Source: DASUFP01 sp036274495 (GTDB taxonomy: Bacteria > Bacteroidota > Bacteroidia > AKYH767-A > OLB10). From it: a stretch of 64,000 nucleotides of DNA. Within the stretch, counting starts at the first letter, position 1, and every line of letters starts with the position of its first letter. The notes beneath the pieces are model-generated. The model did no database searches and was not told where the DNA came from. It was given only the letters and a program-made list of their open reading frames with translations. The stretch is from the NCBI GenBank assembly GCA_036274495.1, contig DASUFP010000041.1, positions 16,484 through 80,483 on the forward strand, given 5' to 3'. A program made the translations under genes and the position numbers. Below, piece by piece: positions 50,505 through 60,563 of this stretch.

Positions 50505-51673
50505 CTGATTTTGCCTTTCTTTTTCAATTCGGAAAGCGCGTTGAACAATATATCCAAATCGTCCTGACTATTGAATGCATTGATGGAATAACGAATGTAA
50601 ATTTGATCACGGTGTCGCATTACCGGGATTTCAACATTGTATTTTTCAAACAAAATTGTATGAAGTTCAGCAGGGTCTTTACATTTAAGCTGAAAGCTAC
50701 ACATTTGTCCCAGCCATTCATCCGTAACCGGGCAAAGTGAAACAGCATCCAGCAATGCATTGAATCGCGAAACATTTTCCTTTACCAACCTGCGGCACGA
50801 CAATGAAACCTTGTTCCAGTTATACTTTTGCATAAACGCAATGGATGCCGGAATGGTAAGAAATGCCGAAAAATCGCGTGTGCCATTAAATTGATGGTAA
50901 TCAAGAAACCTGGATGAAGAAGGGGTATCGCTTTCATATCCCCAGCTGATCACCAGCGGATCAAACTGCTCCTGCATCTCTTTTGTAACGTACAAAAAAG
51001 ACGATCCCTTGGGAGTCATCATCCATTTGTGACATGCACCGGTATAAATGTCAGCGCCAAGTGTATTCAGGTCAAGCGGTATATGTCCGGGGACATGGGC
51101 GCCATCCACAATTGTTATCAATCCCCTTTTTTTTGCCTCCATACAAATTTCTTTAACCGGCAAAATCAACGCTGTAGAACTGGTTATATGACTGATAAAA
51201 ATGGCCCTGGTGTTGGTAGTAATTCCTTTAAAAAAATCCTGAACAAATTTTTCACTGGTGGTAACAGGAAGATCAACAGGTTGCTGAACATATTTAAATC
51301 CGGACTCTTTGCCATAAAAATTCCAGGTCCTGTCCATAGCACCGTACTCAAGGTTTGTTGACAACACCTCATCACCTCGTTTAAGGCCCAGTCCTCTTGC
51401 AATAATATTGATGGCAAATGTAGGATTGGCAACAAAAACCACGTCACCGGCATTGCATCCGATATAGGCGCCAAGTGCCTTCCTTGACATTTCGAGGTAT
51501 TGCGGTCCCGTGGAAGTAATAAATTTTACAGGACTTCTTTCAAGTTCTCTTTCGTATCCAATATAGGTATCGAATATTTCCAGCGGGCATGCTCCAAAAG
51601 AGCCGAAATTAAGATAGGTTAATGCCGGATCCAGTTGAAAAAGACTGCGTAAGCCGGAAGAATCATTTTTCAT
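50501..51673 (-). CDS. Aminotransferase class V (isopenicillin N epimerase-like)
   Basis: A 390-residue PLP enzyme. The Schiff-base lysine is K216 in 'GACHKWMMTPKG', with 'DGAHVPGHIPLDLNTLGADIYT' before it, and 'YLNFGSFGACP' at the N-terminus. The type matches isopenicillin N epimerase/selenocysteine lyase-like proteins of class V. The substrate is unknown. It is the last gene of a minus-strand run: CotH (56685), propeller protein (54186), APC permease (53077) and this one, with gaps of 3, 11 and 51 bases. Its stop overlaps the LamG gene's stop by four bases. Confidence 0.88.
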   Translation of the reverse strand: MKNDSSGLRSLFQLDPALTYLNFGSFGACPLEIFDTYIGYERELERSPVKFITSTGPQYLEMSRKALGAYIGCNAGDVVFVANPTFAINIIARGLGLKRGDEVLSTNLEYGAMDRTWNFYGKESGFKYVQQPVDLPVTTSEKFVQDFFKGITTNTRAIFISHITSSTALILPVKEICMEAKKRGLITIVDGAHVPGHIPLDLNTLGADIYTGACHKWMMTPKGSSFLYVTKEMQEQFDPLVISWGYESDTPSSSRFLDYHQFNGTRDFSAFLTIPASIAFMQKYNWNKVSLSCRRLVKENVSRFNALLDAVSLCPVTDEWLGQMCSFQLKCKDPAELHTILFEKYNVEIPVMRHRDQIYIRYSINAFNSQDDLDILFNALSELKKKGKIS

Positions 51674-51724
51674 GGTGTTTTATTTAAGATTTAATCTGTG
51701 ATAAATATGCAGCACTGATAACCA

Positions 51725-53077
51725 TTAATTTCTTCTCACAAAATTATATAACGGATAGCCCAAAACAAATAAGAGGCAACCCCATAAAAATAAATGCATG
51801 TTAGCTATAAACACAGCTATCATAACACAGCTGTAAACAATTATGAAAAAAGCGGGTAACAAAGGATAAGCTTTCATCTTATAAATTCCCGTCGGTTCGC
51901 CTTCTGCGGCAGCCCTCTTCCGGAGAATAAAAATAGCGGCGGCGGCGGTAATAAGGCTCACACTGTCAAAGAACATAACAAACTCAAGAATGTGCTGGAA
52001 GGTAGACAGAAAAAACAGTGTAATCAAAATGAATAAACAAAATACCAATACGCCGGTAACAGGAACCTGCGTCCTTGTATTCACTTTACAAAACACATCC
52101 GGCAGTATCTTATCCTGGGCCATTGCCAGATATACTCTTGGGTTGCTCATAACCGAAACGTTTACGAAGGCCATCACCGATAAAAACATAAATATTGAAA
52201 CGATTTGTCGGGCCCATCCCCCAAACAGCATACCCATAATATCGGATGCCAGTGTAGTTGTACCTTGAATACCCGTTAATCCGAGTACCTTGTAATAAGC
52301 GAAATTTACCGCCAGGTAAATAATGGTCACCAGTATCATTCCCAGAATAATTGCCTTAGGCAGATTTTTTGGCGCATTCTTTATGTCGCTGCCAAAGTTT
52401 ATTGTTTGCTGATAGCCGCCATAGGTAAAAAATACAGGAATAAAACACAACAGAAATGCATGGAAAGGATCAAATGACTGGTCTGCAATAGTAGCCGGAG
52501 CGGATAAAACCGATGCATTAATAAAGAACGGGGAGGCAATCAAAGCAGCGAGCAATGTAATTTTAATAACCATAAGTACATTCAAAAGCCGCGCACTCAT
52601 TTTGATACCGGATAAATTTATTCCCCCAAGGAATAGTACCGTTGCTATAGCTACAATATGAGTGGCGGTTTCATGATTCCATTGGGGAAAGAGAACAGGG
52701 ACAATGTATTCGGCACCCATAATAACCACCCCTGCAGTTGAAGCAGCATTGCTTATTACAATGATCCAGTTTACCATAAAAGCTATCCGGGGGCTGTAAC
52801 ACCTGGAGAACAACTTGTAAAAGCCACCTGCGACCGGATAGCGTGAACCTATTTCCGCAAAAGTTAATGCGCCCGCCAAACTGACGACAGCGCCGGTAAT
52901 CCAGGCGAGAAAAAACACCAATGGAATCCCTGCCTTTTGTGCCACTTCAACCGGCGTTCTGAAAATGCCCATGCCAATAACCAGCCCGGCCACAATCATT
53001 GTCAGGTCAAACGTTTTCAACCTCGGCTGTATCAGGGCATCTGTATGTGTTGTGCCGGACGCTGGTTGCATCTGCAA
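51725..53077 (-). CDS. APC family amino acid permease
   Basis: A 450-residue inner-membrane transporter with 12 predicted segments. 'LTMIVAGLVIGMGIFRTPVEVAQKAG' is the segment 1 signature with the glycine-rich substrate site, and 'GALTFAEIGSRYPVAGGFY' is the conserved loop of segment 2-3. 'FTYGGYQQTINFGSDIKNAPKNLPKAIILG' is typical of segment 6-7. Substrate specificity, probably an amino acid, is not decided by sequence. It lies 11 bases after the propeller gene. Confidence 0.9.
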   Translation of the reverse strand: MQMQPASGTTHTDALIQPRLKTFDLTMIVAGLVIGMGIFRTPVEVAQKAGIPLVFFLAWITGAVVSLAGALTFAEIGSRYPVAGGFYKLFSRCYSPRIAFMVNWIIVISNAASTAGVVIMGAEYIVPVLFPQWNHETATHIVAIATVLFLGGINLSGIKMSARLLNVLMVIKITLLAALIASPFFINASVLSAPATIADQSFDPFHAFLLCFIPVFFTYGGYQQTINFGSDIKNAPKNLPKAIILGMILVTIIYLAVNFAYYKVLGLTGIQGTTTLASDIMGMLFGGWARQIVSIFMFLSVMAFVNVSVMSNPRVYLAMAQDKILPDVFCKVNTRTQVPVTGVLVFCLFILITLFFLSTFQHILEFVMFFDSVSLITAAAAIFILRKRAAAEGEPTGIYKMKAYPLLPAFFIIVYSCVMIAVFIANMHLFLWGCLLFVLGYPLYNFVRRN

Positions 53078-53088
53078 ATGGTGCTTAA

Positions 53089-54186
53089 TTAATTTCTTTG
53101 AATAATCAGTTTACGGGGAGTAAATTCATTCCCGTTATGGGTGATACGTGCAATATACATTCCCGATGCCAGCGGTAAACTAAAATGCGTTCCCGAAGTA
53201 ATTTCACTCTTTTGATAAACCAGCCGGCCGCTTGCATCAATTATTTCTATCCAGCAAAGTCCGTCATTGTAAAATGAAAAGGTTAATTCCCCATCCGAAG
53301 GATTCGGCGAAAGCTGGTAACTGAATTCAGAAAGCGGATTGTTGACTTTGAGCCAACTTCCGATATTTAACTCATAGAGGTTGCCTCCCGTGATACCGTA
53401 CTGTTCATCTGTAATATATACAACACTATCATTCAGAAAGCTCACTCCCTCTTTTTGTGTGAGGGGCATGGTTAATCTCAAAGTATCAGCACCTGAAAAA
53501 TTACCATTATGCAGGCCGGTAATTATAAATAACTGTGCTTCCGACAACAGTACAACTGTATTTCCCGACGGATTGATAGCTGCCGATGTTACCCAGTTAT
53601 AGGTATAAAAGCTGTCTACCAACAAAGCTGTATAAGTGCCGGGTGATGCAGGCAACCGGTACATGCGTGAATAGTGTGACGTTCCGCGGTTTTTCGAAAA
53701 TAAGTATAGCGAATCGCGGTAGAAAATTATCCCTTCGCAATCGAAATTCTGTTCAGCCATAACCGGAGGAAAGGCCGTTTGATCGGGATAAGTGAAATGA
53801 ATCGCGGATGCTGTGATGGAATCACCGGGGTTTAAATCGGGATCCGGTATTTTATAAATAGTAAGATCTGTCCGGTTGTTAAAATTGTTGCCAAAATCGC
53901 CGATATAAAAATTTCCCTGATCGTCGCGGGTAATATCTTCGTAATCGATTGCATTTGCCTGAGAAAGGTAGATGGTTCTGAGAATAGCACCTGTAGTATC
54001 AGCCTCAAAAATTCGCGGCAGGTCGCCGCTATCGTTATGCGTATATATTCTGGAAGGAGAAACAGCTATAAGTCCTGATGTTTCATGTACGGTATCAGAC
54101 AGATGACACATAAACCGAGGAGAAACCTGTTGTGCAGCAACAACATGATATACCAACACCAGAACGAATAATGATTTTATTTTCAC
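53089..54186 (-). CDS. Secreted beta-propeller-like protein with T9SS domain
   Basis: A 365-residue protein. Signal peptide MKIKSLFVLVLVYHVVAAQ, then blade-like repeats from about 20 to 285: 'CHLSDTVHETSGLIAVSPSRIYTHNDSGDLPRIFEAD', 'YEDITRDDQGNFYIGDFGNN', 'QNFDCEGIIFYRDSLYLFSKNRGTSHYSRMYRL', 'KEGVSFLNDSVVYITDEQY' (fragments), as in propeller proteins that report or bind ligands. The last 75 residues ('YQLSPNPSDGELTFSF' to the end) form a T9SS domain. It starts three bases after the CotH gene stop. No catalytic residues recognised. Confidence 0.82.
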   Translation of the reverse strand: MKIKSLFVLVLVYHVVAAQQVSPRFMCHLSDTVHETSGLIAVSPSRIYTHNDSGDLPRIFEADTTGAILRTIYLSQANAIDYEDITRDDQGNFYIGDFGNNFNNRTDLTIYKIPDPDLNPGDSITASAIHFTYPDQTAFPPVMAEQNFDCEGIIFYRDSLYLFSKNRGTSHYSRMYRLPASPGTYTALLVDSFYTYNWVTSAAINPSGNTVVLLSEAQLFIITGLHNGNFSGADTLRLTMPLTQKEGVSFLNDSVVYITDEQYGITGGNLYELNIGSWLKVNNPLSEFSYQLSPNPSDGELTFSFYNDGLCWIEIIDASGRLVYQKSEITSGTHFSLPLASGMYIARITHNGNEFTPRKLIIQRN

Positions 54187-54189
54187 TTT

Positions 54190-56685
54190 CTAACGAATAA
54201 CCAGTTGTGCTGTTAATGTTGAAGTGCCGGTTGTAAGCCGCATAATATAAACACCTGAGTTAAGTGCGCTGACATCCAGATGTTGCTCGTTCAATCCTTT
54301 TTGCAGCGGAACACCTGATTGTGAAATTACATTTCTCCCTAACATATCTGTGAGTTCGAATTTTCCGGTTCCATCGGTGTCTTGCAACAATCCATAGGTA
54401 ACATTACCGGATGCCGGGTTGGGAAACACGGTGAGGTGCTGCGGATCGGAAGTAGTAGCAAACCAGGCAATGAGTTTATTATCTGCATCCGGATTAAATG
54501 AAATTTCAGGAGAAGAAATCGCTGCAATAGTAATCGCATCCGAAACCCATTTAACAAAATGATATCCTTCACGGGGGTGAATGGTAACCGTCACCGGATT
54601 TCCATCAAAATAGCGCCCTGACCATGGGAGTGGTCCGGGTTCAATGGTATTAATTGTAATAGTTCCTGCTTCAGGAGGCCACACGTCAAGTGTAAGGGTC
54701 CGGATGGCATTTAAATGAAATGTGTCTCTGACAAATTCCAGTGCATACCCGGGTCTGTCGCTTATATAAGGTAAAATAGTCTGATTGTACTCCTGATCCC
54801 AGGTTTGCATCGAGTTACCCCACCGCGCAAAATGAAACGGCATTTCATCGGATAATGTGTTTCGGATTCCATCAAGGTAATCGTGCATGTGTTCGGTGGT
54901 AAACAAAGTATTCACAAGGTCGGCGTAACGGTTAATAAACTGTTGCCTGAACTGTGTATTATGCAGCAGGCTTCTGAAAATCTGAACATGCTGATTGTTG
55001 TCGCCATAAGGCCCCAATATTCTGCCTAAAACATCGAATGAAGCGGGAGCCCAGCCGTTGTTTCCCAGTGAAATATCAAGATCGATAAGAACATAACGCC
55101 ATCTGGCACCGGGTTTCTTCTCGCGCCAGTATTTCATGTTATTATAAGGCCAGTCAATATTCGACAAATAGGTTTCCGCCACATAATAATCAATGAGGCT
55201 TTCGGTGTCGATCCATCTGGCAGCAGAATCAAAATTTTGCTGAACCGACATATCCGTTCCTGTTACAAAACCTTTCATTGCGTTAAACGCTGTAAAATCA
55301 CCATCAATCACTGTAGTGTCTTCTTCAAGAATATCCACATTATCGCTATCTATCCCATGATTTTCTTTCAGGTAATGACGGCTGACGCGTTCCCGAATAT
55401 TATGCACACCCCAGTAACTTCCGTTCAGATAAACAACGGAAGGTTTATAGCTTAACACGTCAATATTTGTACTGCCCGATAACAATTTATGCATGCTTCC
55501 GTCTCTGAAATGCGCCTTGTTAAAATCGCCGCTTGCGTTTCGGAGAACAATAATTTTAAAATCGTCAATTGGTTTTTCTTTAAAAAACTGATAGTGAAAA
55601 GACGATTCCCCATATTTCTTTCTGCTTGTCATGCGCAACGATTTCATTGCACGCGTCCGGTTTTCGGAACCGCCGTTTATGGCAAGTCCGGTAGTCTGAT
55701 TAATTACCCGCATTCCATTTTCAAAATACTCTACGTTGGCAGGCACCTCCCATTCCTGCCAGAAGTTTGCTCCGTAGTATGGGTAATTCGGACTGGCATT
55801 GGGGCCTAACACATATATTCCCGTATTCCAGTCGAAGAGGTTTGCCGGATCGGTACTTATTGAAACTACAGGAAGGGTTCGGTCGAAATCAACCAGGTAG
55901 GTGTTGGTAATCGTTTCAGAAGGAAGAAACAATGCAAGCGGACTGTATGCTTTGGCTTTAATAACGGAATTGGAATCGATTAACAAAGGACCTGTATAAA
56001 CGGGAGAGGAGGCCGTGGGATTGGTTCCATCGGTTGTAAAATGTATTTGTCCGGTTACGGGAGCAGAGATAGTTAATTGGAACATGCCATTATAAAATCC
56101 CGCTGCATGTGAAAAAACAGGATCCGTTGTATACCCCGAATAAATTTGTGAACTATTGTTGGATGCCCCGGGTGTCGGAATTTCGAATATCCCTTGTGAC
56201 AATTGTGAGCCGTCGGGCTGGCGGCCGGCTGAGTGATTGAGTTGCAAGGGACCTGTTACCAAATCATCAATAAACATTCCTCCGGCATCTCTCAGTCGTA
56301 TGTGATCTCCCTGCCGGGATAATTTGAATCCGGTATGCAAATTAGGGGTGATGCGGTTTTTGCCGGAAGCAAACACAATCAGAAATTGCTGTTGTCCGAT
56401 GATTACTGAGGGAAAAAACCAGGAATTTCCCTTCTGGTCGGCAAGTGAATAATTCAATAGATTTACCGGTACTGAGCCCGCATTATATAACTCTATCCAG
56501 TCGGATGCGTCACCATCCTCATCATTTAAGATTTCTCCGTTATAAGTACAAACTTCATTAAGAACCACCTGTGCAGTTGAAGTACACGGCAAAAGAGCAG
56601 CCATTAACAAGATCGGCAACCTGAACAGGCCTGCAGTGTAATCAATTATGTACTTGCCAAAGGTCATATTATCAAATGTATTCAT
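54190..56685 (-). CDS. CotH kinase family protein with lamin-tail, chitobiase-like and T9SS domains
   Basis: An 831-residue secreted protein with five parts. Signal peptide to about 38 (an alternative start is M7); a lamin-tail domain at about 40-150 ('VVLNEVCTYNG', 'SDWIELYNAGSVPVNLLNYSLAD'); a chitobiase C-terminal-like domain at about 185-265 ('IHFTTDGTNPTASSPVYTGPL'); a CotH kinase domain from about 268 to 560 ('LPVVSISTDPANLFD', 'WGVHNIRERVSRHYLKEN', 'YVLIDLDISLGN'); a bacterial repeat segment near 640-740 ('HPREGYHFVKW'); and a T9SS domain ('LTVFPNPASGNV'). CotH proteins phosphorylate extracellular proteins in spores and other systems. The first gene of the run down to 50501. Confidence 0.9.
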   Translation of the reverse strand: MNTFDNMTFGKYIIDYTAGLFRLPILLMAALLPCTSTAQVVLNEVCTYNGEILNDEDGDASDWIELYNAGSVPVNLLNYSLADQKGNSWFFPSVIIGQQQFLIVFASGKNRITPNLHTGFKLSRQGDHIRLRDAGGMFIDDLVTGPLQLNHSAGRQPDGSQLSQGIFEIPTPGASNNSSQIYSGYTTDPVFSHAAGFYNGMFQLTISAPVTGQIHFTTDGTNPTASSPVYTGPLLIDSNSVIKAKAYSPLALFLPSETITNTYLVDFDRTLPVVSISTDPANLFDWNTGIYVLGPNASPNYPYYGANFWQEWEVPANVEYFENGMRVINQTTGLAINGGSENRTRAMKSLRMTSRKKYGESSFHYQFFKEKPIDDFKIIVLRNASGDFNKAHFRDGSMHKLLSGSTNIDVLSYKPSVVYLNGSYWGVHNIRERVSRHYLKENHGIDSDNVDILEEDTTVIDGDFTAFNAMKGFVTGTDMSVQQNFDSAARWIDTESLIDYYVAETYLSNIDWPYNNMKYWREKKPGARWRYVLIDLDISLGNNGWAPASFDVLGRILGPYGDNNQHVQIFRSLLHNTQFRQQFINRYADLVNTLFTTEHMHDYLDGIRNTLSDEMPFHFARWGNSMQTWDQEYNQTILPYISDRPGYALEFVRDTFHLNAIRTLTLDVWPPEAGTITINTIEPGPLPWSGRYFDGNPVTVTIHPREGYHFVKWVSDAITIAAISSPEISFNPDADNKLIAWFATTSDPQHLTVFPNPASGNVTYGLLQDTDGTGKFELTDMLGRNVISQSGVPLQKGLNEQHLDVSALNSGVYIMRLTTGTSTLTAQLVIR

Positions 56686-56868
56686 TTTTACGTTTGACTC
56701 AACCTTTTTTCAAGTCCAATTAACTTGCATATTTAGCCTTAACAGAGGTAAATAGGAGGTTCTTAAAGTCCCAGAAGTCATTAAATAATAAGATTTTACA
56801 CGAAACTGACGATTCCGCTGGCGTTGTTTCGGCTTTTATGTAATTTTATATCCTAATTTTCCATAATC

Positions 56869-58461
56869 ATGAGAACCACTAAACTATTACTTGTCCTTGT
56901 TTTGTTCTCTGTAACAGCTGCGGTACAGGCTCAGACCTATGTATGGGAACAACATGCTGCTGTTAATTACACACTCAATCCAACTTATATCACCTTTCCC
57001 ATATCGCTTGACGAGGGAAATAACAGGATTTATGATTCGCGTTTGGTGAACAATGCACTTGTTTTTGGAGTTGACATTTACGGTGAGTATGAATTTGAGA
57101 GCAGGGATCTTAACGGAACGGTTGTATGGAGCCTTTCAATCGGTCCAAAGGCGTTTGCAAATCATATTACGACAGACTCTACCGGTAACACGTATCTGTC
57201 GGGTAATTTTTTAGATACCTTATACATTGGTGCCACAGATACGCTATTTAATACAGGATCTGGTCTTAACAACAACTCTTACATTGTTAAGCTGGATGGC
57301 AACGGAACTGTTTTATGGAAACGTAATGTATCGCAGGCGTGGCCCAATATCAATGATGTAAGTGTAACAACCATTGACCCGTTTAATAATTGCTGGTATG
57401 GGTTCACTGATTTTTTTGAGGCCTCGTTTGTTCAATTGGATAGTGCGGGAAACGACAGTCTGATGCATACCATTGAAAATGCAAAAACGATTGGCCGAAT
57501 GAGTTTCGATCCATGGGGAGGGCTGTACATTTCGGGGTCGGCATCAAGTGGTTACTTTATTATGGACGCTGATACCTTTAATGTTACTGAACCTTACAAC
57601 ATGTTTGTTGCGCGGTACAATGCCGCAGGCAATCCGCAATGGGCTACCTTTGCTCACGATGTAACCTTTCAGTTTCCCCAGGTAATAGCAGATGGAACCG
57701 GCGGCGCGTTTGTCACCGGAAGCCGGTACGACACCACTTCATTTGGATCCATATTTTTTAACCATCCACATCTTTCACAGGATTATTTTGTTACCCGCAC
57801 CGACAGCAATGGTGTGTTTCAATGGGGATTACAGCAACCGGCTTTGGGAATAGGGCCTTACGGACAATTTGAACCCGGCAATAACTTACATTCGGCTGTT
57901 GACGGTTCCGGTAATTTATATTTTTCAGGAGTGCAACATGGTCCGGTAGACTGGGGTGGGGTACTTACCAGTGCTACTCCGGGACTTTCAGACTACAGGA
58001 TAGGAGTAGCAAAAATTGATAAGTTCGGCAAGGCTCAATGGGTAAAAGTCGATGGCAGCACATCACTCAACCAGCAAAGCAGTATAGTAACAACAGCTAA
58101 TGGTGAATGTTTCATAACCGGATTAATTGGCGATACTGCATCTTTTGATTCGCTGCAAATTGTTACATCTAACCTGAGAAATTTCGTTGTCGCCAAAATC
58201 GACAACATTCCAACCGGTATTCAGGATCACCCGGGCGATAGTGATATTGCATTCTATACTACTTCAGGAACCTTTCTGAATATAAATGACAAATGGACCG
58301 ATTGCCAGCTGGAAATATTTGATTCCAGAGGGGCGCTGGTAAAGAAAATAAAATCGTTAAATGATTCTGTTGTTTCACTCAGCGACCTGCGACCCGCCCT
58401 GTATATTGTTCGGTTGGCAAAAGGGGACAAATCCGTTACGGGTAAATTTATTAAGCAGTAA
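56869..58461 (+). CDS. Secreted propeller-like (SBBP-type) protein with T9SS domain
   Basis: A 530-residue protein. Signal peptide to about 22 ('AAVQAQ'), then repeats of the 'D..GN.YL.G.F......' type with 'DSTGNTYLSGNFLDTLYIG', 'DGTGGAFVTGSRYD', 'DGSGNLYFSGVQHG' and 'TANGECFITGLIGD', each followed by 'VAKID' or 'VARYNAAGNPQW'. The pattern is like SBBP/beta-propeller proteins. The C-terminal 80 residues ('SDIAFYTTSGTFLNIND' to 'VTGKFIKQ') form a T9SS-type domain with the last strand GKFIKQ. Function unknown. Its 3' end forms a perfect inverted repeat with the 3' end of the next, convergent gene. Confidence 0.82.
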   Translation: MRTTKLLLVLVLFSVTAAVQAQTYVWEQHAAVNYTLNPTYITFPISLDEGNNRIYDSRLVNNALVFGVDIYGEYEFESRDLNGTVVWSLSIGPKAFANHITTDSTGNTYLSGNFLDTLYIGATDTLFNTGSGLNNNSYIVKLDGNGTVLWKRNVSQAWPNINDVSVTTIDPFNNCWYGFTDFFEASFVQLDSAGNDSLMHTIENAKTIGRMSFDPWGGLYISGSASSGYFIMDADTFNVTEPYNMFVARYNAAGNPQWATFAHDVTFQFPQVIADGTGGAFVTGSRYDTTSFGSIFFNHPHLSQDYFVTRTDSNGVFQWGLQQPALGIGPYGQFEPGNNLHSAVDGSGNLYFSGVQHGPVDWGGVLTSATPGLSDYRIGVAKIDKFGKAQWVKVDGSTSLNQQSSIVTTANGECFITGLIGDTASFDSLQIVTSNLRNFVVAKIDNIPTGIQDHPGDSDIAFYTTSGTFLNINDKWTDCQLEIFDSRGALVKKIKSLNDSVVSLSDLRPALYIVRLAKGDKSVTGKFIKQ

Positions 58462-58483
58462 AATATTACTGCTTAATAAATTT
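58444..58483. repeat. Perfect 18-base inverted repeat formed by two convergent gene ends
   Basis: The left arm (58444-58461) is the last five codons and stop of the plus-strand gene; the right arm (58466-58483) is the same in the minus-strand gene. The arms are perfectly complementary with a four-base centre. Both genes therefore end in the same -KFIKQ stop sequence at DNA level. It may act as a bidirectional terminator, although no T-run follows. Confidence 0.8.
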
Positions 58484-60487
58484 TGTTATATGCTTTTCTT
58501 TCGGCCCTGTAAGCTGAACAAAATAGATTCCCTTTGCCAGATCGGAGACATCTAAAACGGCCTTGTTATCATCAGGATTTAACTGTTCGGCAGCTACTAT
58601 GGCTCCTGACAAATCGGTAATGATAACCGTTCCTCCTGAATTGTAGCCATAAAACAATGTTAGTTCATCGACAACCGGATTCGGATAAACTAAGAGTTGG
58701 TCTGATGTGGATTCGTCTGACAGTTCTCTGCAAATAACACTTACCAATACAGCTTTGGAATTTTTAGTACATCCCGCAGGACTTGTTACAATTACCTTAT
58801 ACTTACCGGTAGTTTTTGCCGCATATTGTACATTGGTGGCTCCGGGAATCAGGTTCGCGTATTTTTTCCATTGATAGGATGATCCCGAAATATTGGTGTT
58901 TGCTGTAAGCACTACGCTATCGCCTGCACATATGGAGGTGCTGCCACCGGCTGTAATGGTAGCGGTGGGATTTGGATTTATGGTAACTGAAACGGGTGAT
59001 GACTTATTTATACAACCATATAAATTTTGAATCCAGACTTTGTATTTGCCTGCCGTTTTAGCAACATACACCGATTGAACGGCACCCGGTATTATATTGC
59101 CGTATTTATACCAGACGTACTGATAACCTGTACCGGTTGAAACATTCAGCTGTACACTGTCGCCTGCACAAAAGGTAGTGGGTCCCGAAGCGGTTATTAC
59201 CGCAACAGGTGTGGGGTGTACAATTACCTGGATAGTATTAGTAATAACCGTTCCGCACGAATTTGTAACAAGGCAGGAGAATATTCCGCTGTTCAGTGAG
59301 GTGTAAGACTGAGCATTGGCACCTGCTATGGGTGATCCGTTTTTCAGCCATTGAAATGCATTGCCTGCAGTAGCAGTAAGGATGACTGAATCGCCTGAAC
59401 AAAAAGTTGTTGATCCGGAAGCGCTGATTCCCGCGGGACACCCTGAAAGCTTCGCAAGATTAGTAACGCTAACTCCGCCGGCACTATTAAAGAACCCGCC
59501 AACAATCAGCGCACCGTAATAATTGGTCATAGAAAGTACTAATCCGCCTGTTACTCCTCCGTTTACATCACTCCACGATGATCCGTTGTATTTTGCAATA
59601 TTGTTCACCGGCGTAACTCCTCCTGCAGTAGCGAAACTACCTCCTGCATACAACTCGGTGTGATACACCGTAAGGACTTTTACAATTGAGTCGCCCCCAT
59701 CGAGTCCTCCTCCCGGATCGCTCCAAGCAGTACCATTCCATTTTGCCACATTCGCAACTACAGTTGAGCCAGCCAAATTAAAATGTCCGGCCGCATACAA
59801 ATTTCCGTTGTATTCAGTTAATGAAAAAACGGAGGCAACGGTAGAACTTGAAATTCCGGTCCCCAGCGATGACCAGGTATTGCCATCCCATTTGGCTATA
59901 CTGTTGGCAAATGGCGCAAAGGAATCGCCTCCGACAATAAGGGCGCCGTTATAAATTGTCATGCTCCTTACAAAAGCTCCACCCGGGCCGCTTGAGGGCC
60001 AGATGCCCCCGCCAACATCGGACCAACTGTTTCCATTCCATTTAGCAAGGTTGTTATAACTCGTGCCGTTTAAATCTAAAAAAAATCCGCCAGCATATAA
60101 TTCATTATTGTAAACTCCAAGAACATCTACAATTCCTCCTAACGTATAGGCTATTTCAGACCATCCTCCGGAAGAAAGCCGGTAAATTTTAGTAGTGTCG
60201 GGAACAGGGGTGTAGCCGGAAACATATAAATCGCCATTGTAATACGTCATACATCTGATTTGCATGTTTTGCTGGGGAAAGCCTCCGTTACAACCATAAA
60301 TAAGGTTATAGCTTTCAACAAGATCGGGAAAGGTCCCTCCCATATAAAGTTCAGTATTTGACCCGGTTAAGGCTATAACAGATCCGGTGGTATTTAAACA
60401 TGGAAAGGAAGACCAGGTTTGAGCAGAAGCCGTTAATGATAACAGCAAAATAGTCAGTGCTATTTTACCGGTTAGGAGGGGTTTCAT
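58466..60487 (-). CDS. Secreted protein with WNG-type repeats, three Ig-like domains and T9SS domain
   Basis: A 673-residue protein. Signal peptide to about 22. From about 25 to 350 about seven repeats of the type 'YNGNLYAAGHF...AKWNGTAWSDPGGGLDGG', each with Trp-Asn-Gly and Asp-x-Gly-Gly-Gly turns, likely forming a propeller. Then three consecutive Ig-like domains, each of about 75 residues, sharing 'G.T.FC.GDSV.L....G..YQW.K.G..I.GA....Y.....G.Y...V....GC' (about 352-590). The last 70 residues ('LLVYPNPVVDELTLFYG' to 'KFIKQ') form a T9SS domain. Adhesion or sugar binding is inferred from domain type only. Confidence 0.82.
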   Translation of the reverse strand: MKPLLTGKIALTILLLSLTASAQTWSSFPCLNTTGSVIALTGSNTELYMGGTFPDLVESYNLIYGCNGGFPQQNMQIRCMTYYNGDLYVSGYTPVPDTTKIYRLSSGGWSEIAYTLGGIVDVLGVYNNELYAGGFFLDLNGTSYNNLAKWNGNSWSDVGGGIWPSSGPGGAFVRSMTIYNGALIVGGDSFAPFANSIAKWDGNTWSSLGTGISSSTVASVFSLTEYNGNLYAAGHFNLAGSTVVANVAKWNGTAWSDPGGGLDGGDSIVKVLTVYHTELYAGGSFATAGGVTPVNNIAKYNGSSWSDVNGGVTGGLVLSMTNYYGALIVGGFFNSAGGVSVTNLAKLSGCPAGISASGSTTFCSGDSVILTATAGNAFQWLKNGSPIAGANAQSYTSLNSGIFSCLVTNSCGTVITNTIQVIVHPTPVAVITASGPTTFCAGDSVQLNVSTGTGYQYVWYKYGNIIPGAVQSVYVAKTAGKYKVWIQNLYGCINKSSPVSVTINPNPTATITAGGSTSICAGDSVVLTANTNISGSSYQWKKYANLIPGATNVQYAAKTTGKYKVIVTSPAGCTKNSKAVLVSVICRELSDESTSDQLLVYPNPVVDELTLFYGYNSGGTVIITDLSGAIVAAEQLNPDDNKAVLDVSDLAKGIYFVQLTGPKEKHITKFIKQ

Positions 60488-60563
60488 GAGGGTTAGGATT
60501 TATACTCCTAAGGTAATCTGAAAAGTGACAGGAATAACATCCATAAAAAATAATGATTTACCC

